A stretch of 6,956 nucleotides of DNA from Nitrospinota bacterium. Its GTDB lineage: Bacteria; Tectomicrobia; Entotheonellia; J063. Shown here one piece after another: positions 1-5,247 of the stretch. Location: the NCBI GenBank assembly GCA_003696125.1, contig RFHZ01000753.1:1-6956 (forward strand), in the 5' to 3' direction. The position numbers were made by a program, and so were the translations under genes. Below the pieces are notes generated by a model, which saw only the letters and a program-made list of their open reading frames with translations, ran no database searches and was not told where the DNA came from. Within the stretch, counting starts at the first letter, position 1; every line of letters starts with the position of its first letter.

Positions 1-66
1 AAATTTGAACCCGTTTCCACGCCCGGTCTTCACCTTATAGTTCTGGATGGTATCATCCAGGCCACC
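1..66 (-). pseudogene. glgA: Inverted glgA fragment (22 codons)
   Basis: Read on the minus strand from 66 to 1, this is an open frame giving GGLDDTIQNYK followed by VKTGRGNGFKF. The first part matches the conserved GG-L-x-D-T-[VI] motif in the C-terminal Rossmann domain of bacterial glycogen synthases (E. coli GlgA has GGLADTV). The second part is the same peptide that the + strand encodes at 69-101. Placing this fragment before base 102 on the + strand rebuilds a continuous, normal GlgA sequence. It is therefore a displaced, inverted copy of the gene next to it and not a separate gene. Confidence 0.85.
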
Positions 67-101
67 GGGTGAAGACCGGGCGTGGAAACGGGTTCAAATT
101 T
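1..101. repeat. Perfect 34-bp inverted repeat at window edge
   Basis: Bases 1-34 are the exact reverse complement of bases 68-101, with a 33-base centre (35-67). The match runs to base 1, so the true arm may extend left of the window. The right arm is ordinary glgA coding sequence in frame with the gene end at 287. The left arm and centre together are the reverse complement of the glgA sequence expected just before it. The simplest reading is a fold-back chimera at a contig end. A genuine inverted duplication inside glgA is the alternative. A smaller 7-bp stem (43-49 with 54-60) lies in the centre and is part of the native codons. Confidence 0.95.
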
Positions 102-287
102 CAGGACTACTCGGTAACCGCCCTGGTACAGAAGGTGGAAGAGGCGGTTACTCTGTATCGACAGAATCCGAGGGCCTGGCGGAAGGTGATGATGAATGCC
201 ATGCAGGCAGACTTTTCCTGGAAAAAATCGGCACGACGCTATGTGGAACTCTATCGGGTGGCGCAGGCGCAGGATGGGGGAGTATAA
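69..287 (+). CDS. glgA: Glycogen synthase, C-terminal end (partial)
   Basis: This is the last 72 codons of a GT5-family glycogen/starch synthase, which transfers glucose from ADP-glucose to a growing alpha-1,4-glucan in the cytoplasm. Visible family features are the GRGNGFKF segment (GTGFVF in other GlgA proteins), the loop 'QDYSVTAL', an amphipathic helix with LYRQNPRAWRKV, and the terminal motif 'DFSWKKSARRYVELYR', which closely parallels E. coli 'DFSWQVAAKSYRELY'. The gene stops with TAA at 285-287. The GTG at 69 is an internal valine codon and not a start. The rest of the gene is missing: upstream of 68 the + strand is the inverted fold-back and the frame meets a stop at 6-8. The next gene starts 43 bases downstream with no terminator between them. 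The identification rests on motif recall over a short stretch. Confidence 0.82.
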   Translation: MKTGRGNGFKFQDYSVTALVQKVEEAVTLYRQNPRAWRKVMMNAMQADFSWKKSARRYVELYRVAQAQDGGV

Positions 288-330
288 AGGTGCGGTAGCA
301 TGATATCGTGAAGGAGAGAAGGGAGTTGAT

Positions 331-909
331 ATGACAAAAGACCTCTATGAAGCGACACTACACCACCTGCCTCAGGGGATCCTTCTCTTGAGCGGGGAAG
401 GAAAGATCCTGTACAGCAATCTTTCCCTGGCCCACACGCTCGGCTACGATGACCCTTCTGCCCTTCTCCGGCTTTCCCCTGATGCTTTCCAGACAGAGGA
501 CTCTCCTCTGCGGGATTCTCAAATCCTGACGGCATGTCAGGCGGGAAAGACCTGGCAGGGAGAGGTGGTATACCGGACGAAAGAGGGAGAAACACGGCGT
601 TTTCACGTGCGTCTCATTCCCCTGGCAGAGATAGCCGATGTCCCTCTGCTGGCCTTCCATGCAGAGGCGGGTTCCCCGCTGGCAGATGCCCAGGAACGAC
701 TGGACGAGGTCATAAAGCGGGTGCGGAGGATTTCCCATGACCTGAACAACCCTCTGACCACGCTGCTGGGAAACGTGGAACTGGCGTTGATGCGTCTGCC
801 CGAATCTGATCCCCTGTACAAGCGCCTGCAGACGATCCTGAAGCAGGCGGAGCGGATGCGGGAACTGGTGGCCCGTCTTCATGAGATTAAATACCTGGCC
901 CAGCCGTAA
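331..909 (+). CDS. PAS plus DHp (HisKA-like) protein without a kinase ATPase domain
   Basis: A 192-residue cytoplasmic protein with no signal peptide or membrane segment. Residues about 5-110 look like a PAS sensor fold: 'LPQGILLLSGEGKILYSN' is the typical start, followed by a GYD turn, a WQGEV strand and the final beta strands. Residues about 115-190 form a helical hairpin with an H-box, 'RISHDLNNPLTTLLGN', where H136 is the predicted phospho-acceptor, and a second helix 'LKQAERMRELVARLHEI'. This is the dimerisation/phosphotransfer module of sensor kinases. The HATPase_c domain that normally follows is absent: the stop comes right after the second helix and the next gene starts 17 bases later, so there is no room for a remnant. 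The protein cannot autophosphorylate alone and may accept phosphate, dimerise with another kinase, or act as a scaffold. GGGAG at 321-325 is a suitably spaced ribosome binding site. Ligand and partner are unknown. Confidence 0.8.
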   Translation: MTKDLYEATLHHLPQGILLLSGEGKILYSNLSLAHTLGYDDPSALLRLSPDAFQTEDSPLRDSQILTACQAGKTWQGEVVYRTKEGETRRFHVRLIPLAEIADVPLLAFHAEAGSPLADAQERLDEVIKRVRRISHDLNNPLTTLLGNVELALMRLPESDPLYKRLQTILKQAERMRELVARLHEIKYLAQP

Positions 910-926
910 GGAATCTTTCCCTGCAT

Positions 927-1943
927 ATGATGCCGTTGTTTGTGCTGGAAGAGGTCAAGAAGTACCAGGGGACCCGCCTGGTGCTTCATATCCCTCATCT
1001 CTGTCTGAGGGCAGGGCGTCTCTATGCCCTGACCGGACCGAACGGGGCTGGAAAGACCACCCTTTTGCGCCTTTTAAGCTTTCTCGACCTCCCTTCCAGC
1101 GGCCGGATCTTCTTTGCGGGCAGGGAGGTGTCGGCGGAGCGTCGCATCCTAGAACAGCTCCGCCGTGAGGTGTGTCTGGTTTCCCAGTCTCCTCTCCTCT
1201 TCCGGAGCACGGTTTACCAGAATGTCGCTTATGGTCTGAAGGTGCGTGGCCTGTCTCGCCAGCGTATTACTCCCCGCGTGCTGGAAGCCCTCAAGATGGT
1301 CGGCCTGCCGGAGTTTGCCCCGCGCAAGGCCTGGCAACTCTCCGGCGGCGAGATCCAGCGGGTGGCCATTGCCCGGGCTTTGGCCCTGGACCCTCGGGTG
1401 TTACTCCTCGATGAACCGATGGCCAATGTGGATGCGCAGACCGTGGTTCTCTTGGAGACCCTTCTCAAACGTCTGCCGCAGGAGAAGGGGATGACGGTGA
1501 TCTTCACCTCGCATAACGTGCATCAGATGCAGCGGCTGGCAGACGAGGTGATCGGTCTGCGTCAGGGACGGCTGGTACGGACCCTCCAGGAGAACATCTT
1601 GACCGGTAAGGTCATCCGGGAGGGAGACGAATATTGGTTTGATACCGGGAAGTTGCGCCTGGCTCTGGCCACAGAGGTCGAGGATTGTCGGGCCGTGGCG
1701 TTGAGTCCCAACGATATTGTCCTCTCCCGGGAGCCGTTCGTCTCCAGTGCCCGGAACGTCTTTGCCGGGAGGGTCATCAAGCTGGAGGAGTTTGACAGCC
1801 AGACGGTTGCCGTGACGGTCGATGTTGGGCACCCCCTGGTGGTTCACATCACCCATCAATCGGTAGAGCGCCTCTCTCTGGCTCCTGGTGTCTCGGTGAT
1901 TGTTGCGTTTAAGAGCACGGCGCTGGAGGTGCTGGCTTCATGA
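927..1943 (+). CDS. ABC transporter ATP-binding protein, tungstate (TupC)-like, with TOBE domain
   Basis: A 338-residue ABC ATPase. Walker A is GPNGAGKTT (37-45), the Q-loop is Q87 in 'LVSQSPLLF', the signature is LSGGE (138-142), Walker B is VLLLDE (158-163), the D-loop is about 166-169 and the switch histidine is H196 in TSHN. Residues about 274-336, starting 'SARNVFAGRVIKLEEF', form a TOBE/Mop-type domain, which in molybdate and tungstate importers binds oxyanion or regulates the ATPase. The segments 'LLFRSTVYQNVAYGLKVRG' and 'NVHQMQRLADEV' resemble TupC more than ModC or phosphate ATPases; molybdate specificity is still possible. No tupA (binding protein) or tupB (permease) gene lies on either side, so its membrane partner must be elsewhere. 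ATG codons at 927 and 930 are both possible starts; AAGGA at 908-912 overlaps the previous stop and is rather distant. It is probably co-transcribed with the PAS-DHp gene. Confidence 0.78.
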   Translation: MMPLFVLEEVKKYQGTRLVLHIPHLCLRAGRLYALTGPNGAGKTTLLRLLSFLDLPSSGRIFFAGREVSAERRILEQLRREVCLVSQSPLLFRSTVYQNVAYGLKVRGLSRQRITPRVLEALKMVGLPEFAPRKAWQLSGGEIQRVAIARALALDPRVLLLDEPMANVDAQTVVLLETLLKRLPQEKGMTVIFTSHNVHQMQRLADEVIGLRQGRLVRTLQENILTGKVIREGDEYWFDTGKLRLALATEVEDCRAVALSPNDIVLSREPFVSSARNVFAGRVIKLEEFDSQTVAVTVDVGHPLVVHITHQSVERLSLAPGVSVIVAFKSTALEVLAS

Positions 1944-1964
1944 GTCTGCGGGCTCTATTAAAAA

Positions 1965-1979
1965 TAAAAATCATTATTA
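1965..1979. promoter_or_regulatory. Fur/PerR-type operator (7-1-7 box)
   Basis: TAAAAATCATTATTA is an imperfect 7-1-7 palindrome with 6 of 7 arm pairs complementary. It agrees at 12 of 14 arm positions with the Bacillus PerR box TTATAATNATTATAA and at 11 of 14 with the Fur box TGATAATNATTATCA. It ends 3 bases before the -35 element at 1983, and the next gene downstream encodes a PerR-type regulator. Autoregulation by metal-bound PerR is therefore the natural inference. Binding has not been shown, and the AT-rich setting makes some chance match possible. Confidence 0.65.
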
Positions 1980-1982
1980 CTA

Positions 1983-2011
1983 TTGACAGCCCCCTCCCCA
2001 TCTGCTATAGT
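1983..2011 (+). promoter_or_regulatory. Sigma-70/SigA-type promoter of perR (and possibly suf)
   Basis: A perfect -35 hexamer TTGACA (1983-1988) and a -10 hexamer TATAGT (2006-2011, 5 of 6) are separated by the ideal 17 bp. TG at 2003-2004 gives an extended -10. Transcription would start near 2017-2019, leaving a leader of about 135 bases before the perR start. This is the only near-consensus promoter I find in the window, and no convincing one precedes sufC. Confidence 0.82.
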
Positions 2012-2152
2012 ACCAGAACGAGGGCAAGAGGAAAGAGAGTCCATGCCTCCGCCGAACAGAGGGGAGAGGAACAGGTGAAAGGATGATACCGGCCTTCCTC
2101 CCCAGAAACCGAGATGCATGTATTCGCCGAGAAAAGGGTAGGTAGAAGAGTC
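2012..2152 (+). other. perR 5' leader, with possible hairpin
   Basis: This is an untranslated, purine-rich leader. Bases 2061-2071 (GGGGA, a GA bulge, GGAA) can pair with 2095-2103 (TTCCTCCCC) to form a 9-bp bulged stem with a 23-base loop. I recognise no known riboswitch. Two tiny frames (ATG at 2042, 11 codons; ATG at 2083, 20 codons) are present but have no supporting evidence. Confidence 0.4.
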
Positions 2153-2644
2153 ATGAATCAACTGTTATCAAAAGGGGAAGCCGACAAGGTACGCGTGGCC
2201 CTGGAAGCCAACGGACAGCGGTTTACCCATCAGCGGGCAGCAGTCTATGCCTGTCTGCAAAGGACCACCACCCATCCCACGGCCGAAGAGATTTACCTGC
2301 AGGTCAAAAAAGACCTCCCGGCCATCAGTCTGGCCACCGTATATAAAGCCCTGGAAGCACTGGTGGCCGCAGGACTGGCCAGTAAACTCGTCTTTGGCGA
2401 TCATTCGGCCCGGTACGATTCCCGGACGGACAAGCACTACCATGCCCGCTGTTTAGGGTGTGGCACTATCCAGGACCTGCCGGCAACGGTACCGTCTCCC
2501 TTCCCCGAACCCCAGGCTCTGGTCGAGGGGTTTCTGGTAACCGAATATCGCGTGGAATGGCTCGGCTACTGTGCGCAATGCCGTCCCCAGTATATCCCGG
2601 ACCTGCAAGAGGCGCCAGTGGGAAGGCCATCCGAAATATTTTAA
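2153..2644 (+). CDS. perR: Fur-family transcriptional regulator, PerR type
   Basis: A 163-residue metal-dependent repressor. The N-terminal winged helix includes the recognition helix segment 'SLATVYKALEALVAAGL'. The C-terminal dimerisation half carries 'DKHYHARCLGCGTIQDL' and a second CxxC, 'CAQC'. Regulatory-site ligands are H41, D89, H95, H97 and D108, and structural Zn cysteines are C100, C103, C140 and C143. All nine equal Bacillus subtilis PerR positions (H37, D85, H91, H93, D104, C96, C99, C136, C139) plus 4. The D108 position is informative: PerR has Asp there, while Fur usually has Glu. The expected role is Fe-dependent repression relieved by peroxide oxidation of the site histidines. 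ATG 2153 is chosen over the in-frame ATG 2114 because it gives the usual family length; neither has a strong ribosome binding site. A PerR-type operator and promoter lie directly upstream and the suf genes downstream. Fur function cannot be fully excluded. Confidence 0.88.
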   Translation: MNQLLSKGEADKVRVALEANGQRFTHQRAAVYACLQRTTTHPTAEEIYLQVKKDLPAISLATVYKALEALVAAGLASKLVFGDHSARYDSRTDKHYHARCLGCGTIQDLPATVPSPFPEPQALVEGFLVTEYRVEWLGYCAQCRPQYIPDLQEAPVGRPSEIF

Positions 2645-2927
2645 GGGGAATCTTCCCGCCGGATGAAAACCCCGAAATATTTGCGGGACAGAAGAGAGGG
2701 GAAGCGGTGCGCAGGGAGAGCCCGGAACAGGAGGGCAGCACCTCTCCTCTGGAACGGAGCAGAAGGGCACGGCCTCTCTGCTCGGCAGACAGAAGAGAGG
2801 GGCTGGCATGCTTCTTGCTCTCGAAACAAGGGGGCAGGCAGTGATGAGGATGACAGCGGCAGGTGCAGGCCTGTTGCTGAGAATGTAGGCAAAAGCAAGG
2901 ATGTTAGGAGAGGAGTTAAAGAATCAT
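2645..2927 (+). other. Gene-free perR-sufC spacer / suf leader region
   Basis: No coding frame here is supported. The region holds a 15-nt direct repeat (2687-2701 and 2788-2802). It also holds a hairpin, GAGCAGA 2757-2763 with TCTGCTC 2777-2783, extended by 3 further pairs (2765-2767 with 2773-2775) past one mismatch. An 11-nt repeat CCGAAATATTT occurs at 2631-2641 (end of perR) and 2672-2682. I find no near-consensus promoter, no hairpin followed by a T-run, and no PerR-type box, so perR-suf read-through from the 1983 promoter is plausible. AGGAG at 2911-2915 is the likely sufC ribosome binding site. Confidence 0.5.
2687..2802 (+). repeat. 15-nt direct repeat pair around a complementary pyrimidine tract
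   Basis: GACAGAAGAGAGGGG occurs exactly at 2687-2701 and 2788-2802, 101 bases apart. The tract CCTCTCCTCT at 2741-2750, lying between them, can pair at 9 of 10 positions with AGAAGAGAGG in either copy (2690-2699 or 2791-2800). The two pairings are mutually exclusive. Purine-rich bias of the region could produce this by chance. Confidence 0.6.
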
Positions 2928-3716
2928 ATGGCAGATGTGGAACTCGTCATTAAGGATTTACGAGGCAGTATCGAGGGTAAAGAGATTCTCAAAGGCGTGA
3001 ACCTGACCATAAAAAAGGGAGAGGTCCATGCGCTAATGGGGCCCAACGGCTCGGGGAAGAGTACCCTGGCCTATCTGTTGATGGGACACCCCAAGTACCA
3101 GGTCGATAGCGGTGAGGTCCTGTACAAGGGGGAGAATATCCTGGATATGGAGCCGGATGAACGGGCCCGGAATGGCCTCTTCCTGGCCTTTCAGTATCCG
3201 AGTGAGATTCCGGGAGTCAGTGTCTCCAACTTCCTTCGGACTGCCCTGAAGGCGAAGAGTGAGGCGAGTGGGAACGGGAAGAAAGGCCTCTCCATTCCCG
3301 AGTTTCGGCGCAAGCTCAAGGAAAAGATGACCCTGCTCCAGCTCGATGACTCTTTTGCCAGTCGCTACCTCAACGAGGGATTCTCAGGCGGAGAGAAGAA
3401 GCGAATGGAGATCTTGCAGATGGCCATGCTGGAGCCGGAAATGGCCATCCTGGATGAAACCGATTCTGGTCTGGATATCGATGCCCTGCGTACGGTGGCC
3501 GAAGGGGTCAACTACTGTAAAGAAGCATATGGCATGGGCATTTTGCTGATCACCCACTATCAACGGATTCTGCATTACATCAAGCCGGACCATGTCCATG
3601 TCATGTTCGACGGCCGCATTATCGCCTCAGGAAGCAGTGAACTGGCAGAAGAACTGGAGGCCAAGGGCTATGAATGGCTGAAAGAAGCCTTTCTGGCAAA
3701 GGAGGAAGTCTCATGA
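2928..3716 (+). CDS. sufC: Fe-S cluster assembly ATPase SufC
   Basis: A 262-residue, ABC-type but soluble ATPase that binds SufB and SufD and powers conformational change during Fe-S cluster assembly in the cytosol. Hallmarks are the start '[21 protein letters not shown]', Walker [10 protein letters not shown] (38-46), Q-loop Q89 in the SufC-typical '[12 protein letters not shown]', signature FSGGEKKR (152-159), Walker B MAILDE (172-177), the SufC-specific '[11 protein letters not shown]', and switch histidine H210 in 'ITHYQRIL'. The ending '[13 protein letters not shown]' is also typical. ATG 2928 is preferred because AGGAG lies 12 bases upstream and the protein then starts like other SufC. 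The in-frame ATG 2901 (9 codons longer) has only AAGG immediately adjacent. It is the first gene of the suf operon, and its TGA overlaps the sufB start. Confidence 0.96.
   Translation: MADVELVIKDLRGSIEGKEILKGVNLTIKKGEVHALMGPNGSGKSTLAYLLMGHPKYQVDSGEVLYKGENILDMEPDERARNGLFLAFQYPSEIPGVSVSNFLRTALKAKSEASGNGKKGLSIPEFRRKLKEKMTLLQLDDSFASRYLNEGFSGGEKKRMEILQMAMLEPEMAILDETDSGLDIDALRTVAEGVNYCKEAYGMGILLITHYQRILHYIKPDHVHVMFDGRIIASGSSELAEELEAKGYEWLKEAFLAKEEVS
3698..3705 (+). promoter_or_regulatory. Ribosome binding site of sufB
   Basis: AAAGGAGG lies inside the end of sufC, 7 bases before the ATG at 3713. This near-perfect Shine-Dalgarno sequence fixes the sufB start at 3713 rather than at the in-frame upstream codon at 3674. 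It also indicates coupled translation with sufC through the ATGA overlap at 3713-3716. Confidence 0.9.
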
Positions 3717-5116
3717 GTGATACCCAAGCTCTGGAAGCGATAGATGAATATCGGTACGGTTTTCACGATCCCGAAGATTACGTTTTCAAATCGAAGAAGG
3801 GGTTGAGTCGCCAGGTCGTCGAAGAACTCTCCTGGATGAAGAAAGAGCCGGACTGGATGCGGCAATTTCGCCTCCGTGCCCTGGAGATCTTTGAGAAGAA
3901 GCCGATGCCGACCTGGGGAGGCGACCTCTCTCAACTCGATTTTGACGATATCTACTACTTCATCCGCCCCACCGATCGGCAGGGACGGAGCTGGGATGAA
4001 GTGCCGGAGTATATCAAACAGACCTTTGACAAACTCGGCATTCCAGAAGCAGAGCGGAAGTTCTTGGCCGGGGTCGGGGCCCAGTACGAATCAGAAGTCG
4101 TCTATCACAACCTGCGGGAAGAATGGGAAAAGCAAGGGGTCATCTTTGTCGATATGGATACCGCCCTGCAGAAGTATCCGGATCTGGTCAAAGAGTATTT
4201 CAGTACCGTGATCCCACCTGCCGACAACAAGTTTGCCGCTTTGAACAGCGCGGTATGGAGCGGGGGAAGCTTCGTCTATGTCCCGGCTGGCGTGCATGTC
4301 GAGATCCCTTTGCAGGCCTATTTCCGGATCAATGCCGAGAACATGGGACAGTTCGAGCGCACCCTGATCATCGCGGAAGAGGGGAGCTTTGTCCACTACG
4401 TGGAAGGGTGTACCGCTCCCATCTATACCACCGATTCCCTGCACAGTGCGGTAGTCGAAATCATCGTGAAGAAGGGGGCCCGGGTTCGCTACACCACCAT
4501 CCAGAACTGGTCTACCAACGTCTATAACCTGGTGACCAAGCGGGCGGTTGCCTACCAGGATGCCACCATGGAGTGGATCGACGGCAACATCGGGAGCAAG
4601 CTCACCATGAAATATCCCAGCGTCTATATGGTCGAGCCGGGTGCGAGAGGGGAGATTCTCTCCATCGCCTTTGCCGGCAAAGGCCAGCATCAGGACGCCG
4701 GGGCCAAGGTGGTCCATGCTGCCCCGTACACCACCTCCCGTATCACCTCCAAGTCGATCAGCAAGGGAGGGGGCCGGGCCGGATACCGTGGGCTGGTCAA
4801 GGTGTACGAAGGGGCAGAGCATGTCAAATCCAATGTCCAGTGTGATGCCCTGATCATGGATGAGGAATCCCGCTCCGATACCTACCCTTACATCGAGATC
4901 GACGAGGATAACGTGAGTATCGGACACGAGGCAACGGTGAGCCGGGTGGGAGAGGAGCAGCTCTTCTACCTGATGAGCCGAGGACTCAGCCAGGAAGAGG
5001 CGACCACCATGATCGTCACCGGCTTTATCGAGCCGATCGTGAAAGAGCTCCCCATGGAGTACGCGGTAGAGATGAACCGACTAATTCAACTGGAAATGGA
5101 AGGGTCGGTAGGGTAA
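3713..5116 (+). CDS. sufB: Fe-S cluster assembly scaffold protein SufB
   Basis: A 467-residue scaffold subunit of the SufBCD complex, on which nascent Fe-S clusters form. The N-terminal helical region has '[19 protein letters not shown]', followed by '[19 protein letters not shown]' and the right-handed beta-helix core with '[20 protein letters not shown]'. C233 in 'VEGCTAP' corresponds to E. coli SufB C254 (sulfur acceptance). C377 in 'VQCDALIM' and E406 in 'GHEATVS' correspond to E. coli C405 and E434 (cluster ligation), with the same 29-residue spacing. H405 precedes E406. The C-terminal helices '[20 protein letters not shown]' would contact SufC. Length is normal for the shorter SufB form, and no intein or frameshift is visible. 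It overlaps sufC by 4 bases and is separated from sufD by 131 structured bases. Confidence 0.97.
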   Translation: MSDTQALEAIDEYRYGFHDPEDYVFKSKKGLSRQVVEELSWMKKEPDWMRQFRLRALEIFEKKPMPTWGGDLSQLDFDDIYYFIRPTDRQGRSWDEVPEYIKQTFDKLGIPEAERKFLAGVGAQYESEVVYHNLREEWEKQGVIFVDMDTALQKYPDLVKEYFSTVIPPADNKFAALNSAVWSGGSFVYVPAGVHVEIPLQAYFRINAENMGQFERTLIIAEEGSFVHYVEGCTAPIYTTDSLHSAVVEIIVKKGARVRYTTIQNWSTNVYNLVTKRAVAYQDATMEWIDGNIGSKLTMKYPSVYMVEPGARGEILSIAFAGKGQHQDAGAKVVHAAPYTTSRITSKSISKGGGRAGYRGLVKVYEGAEHVKSNVQCDALIMDEESRSDTYPYIEIDEDNVSIGHEATVSRVGEEQLFYLMSRGLSQEEATTMIVTGFIEPIVKELPMEYAVEMNRLIQLEMEGSVG

Positions 5117-5132
5117 AATAGAAGGAGACGCG

Positions 5133-5228
5133 AGGCAGGCTGGAGGACAAAGGGCTGCTCCCTTGTCCTCACCTTCTCCTTTCTGTATCCTGTGGAGCGG
5201 GAAGGAGGAGAGGTCTGCCTGTCTTTTT
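5133..5228 (+). ncRNA. Predicted three-way-junction RNA between sufB and sufD, with T-run
   Basis: Three stems close one compact junction. P1 pairs 5133-5141 with 5212-5220 (9 bp, two G-U). P2 pairs 5143-5150 with 5163-5170 (8 perfect bp), then across a one-base bulge 5152-5154 with 5160-5162 (3 bp) around a 5-base loop. P3 pairs 5173-5184 with 5199-5210 (12 bp, three G-U). Only bases 5142, 5171-5172 and 5211 are left in the junction. P1 is followed by TCTTTTT (5222-5228), like an intrinsic terminator or attenuator, and the sufD Shine-Dalgarno sequence comes 8 bases later. I know of no described family matching it. The pairing was found by hand; no energy calculation or covariation test was done. 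Confidence 0.55.
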
Positions 5229-5235
5229 GTCATAC

Positions 5236-5243
5236 AAGGAGGG
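5236..5243 (+). promoter_or_regulatory. Ribosome binding site of sufD (supports TTG start)
   Basis: AAGGAGGG is a near-perfect Shine-Dalgarno sequence. Its core (5237-5242) ends 5 bases before TTG 5248, which decides that start. The alternative in-frame TTG at 5227 lies upstream of this site and inside the T-run, so it would have no ribosome binding site. Confidence 0.88.
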
Positions 5244-5247
5244 AAAG

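Noticed and set aside
35-67. Invertible (phase-variable) DNA segment between the two 34-bp arms
   Set aside because: Flipping 35-67 would put GGLDDTI in frame with glgA, but upstream of it would still lie the inverted arm, giving Pro instead of the conserved Thr and no GlgA sequence before it. No recombinase is nearby. A fold-back chimera explains more.
1942-1959. Terminator after the TupC-like gene
   Set aside because: Only a 5-bp stem with one G-U around a 4-base loop, followed by TATTAAAAATAAAA rather than a T-run. Too weak to call.
2114-2152. Upstream ATG as the perR start
   Set aside because: Adds 13 basic residues not seen in the family and has no ribosome binding site. Start at 2153 gives the family length and a +4 offset to PerR numbering.
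2844-2888. 14-residue leader peptide upstream of sufC
   Set aside because: An ATG with a mediocre AAGGGGG 9 bases upstream and a stop at 2888, but no diagnostic codon run (for example cysteine or histidine) and nothing else to support translation.
2901-2927. Upstream ATG as the sufC start
   Set aside because: In frame, but its only SD-like sequence (AAGG) touches the ATG, and the extra nine residues are not part of usual SufC N-termini. ATG 2928 with AGGAG upstream fits better.
2458-2953. Overlapping open frames on both strands through the perR-sufC spacer
   Set aside because: Low-complexity Arg/Gly/Ser/Pro-rich translations with no domain signal, overlapping perR or sufC ends. They are typical of GC-rich noncoding sequence.
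4091-4927. Long open frame (278 codons) on the minus strand
   Set aside because: It lies wholly inside sufB, whose product is unmistakable, and its translation matches no family I know. It is a codon-bias shadow.
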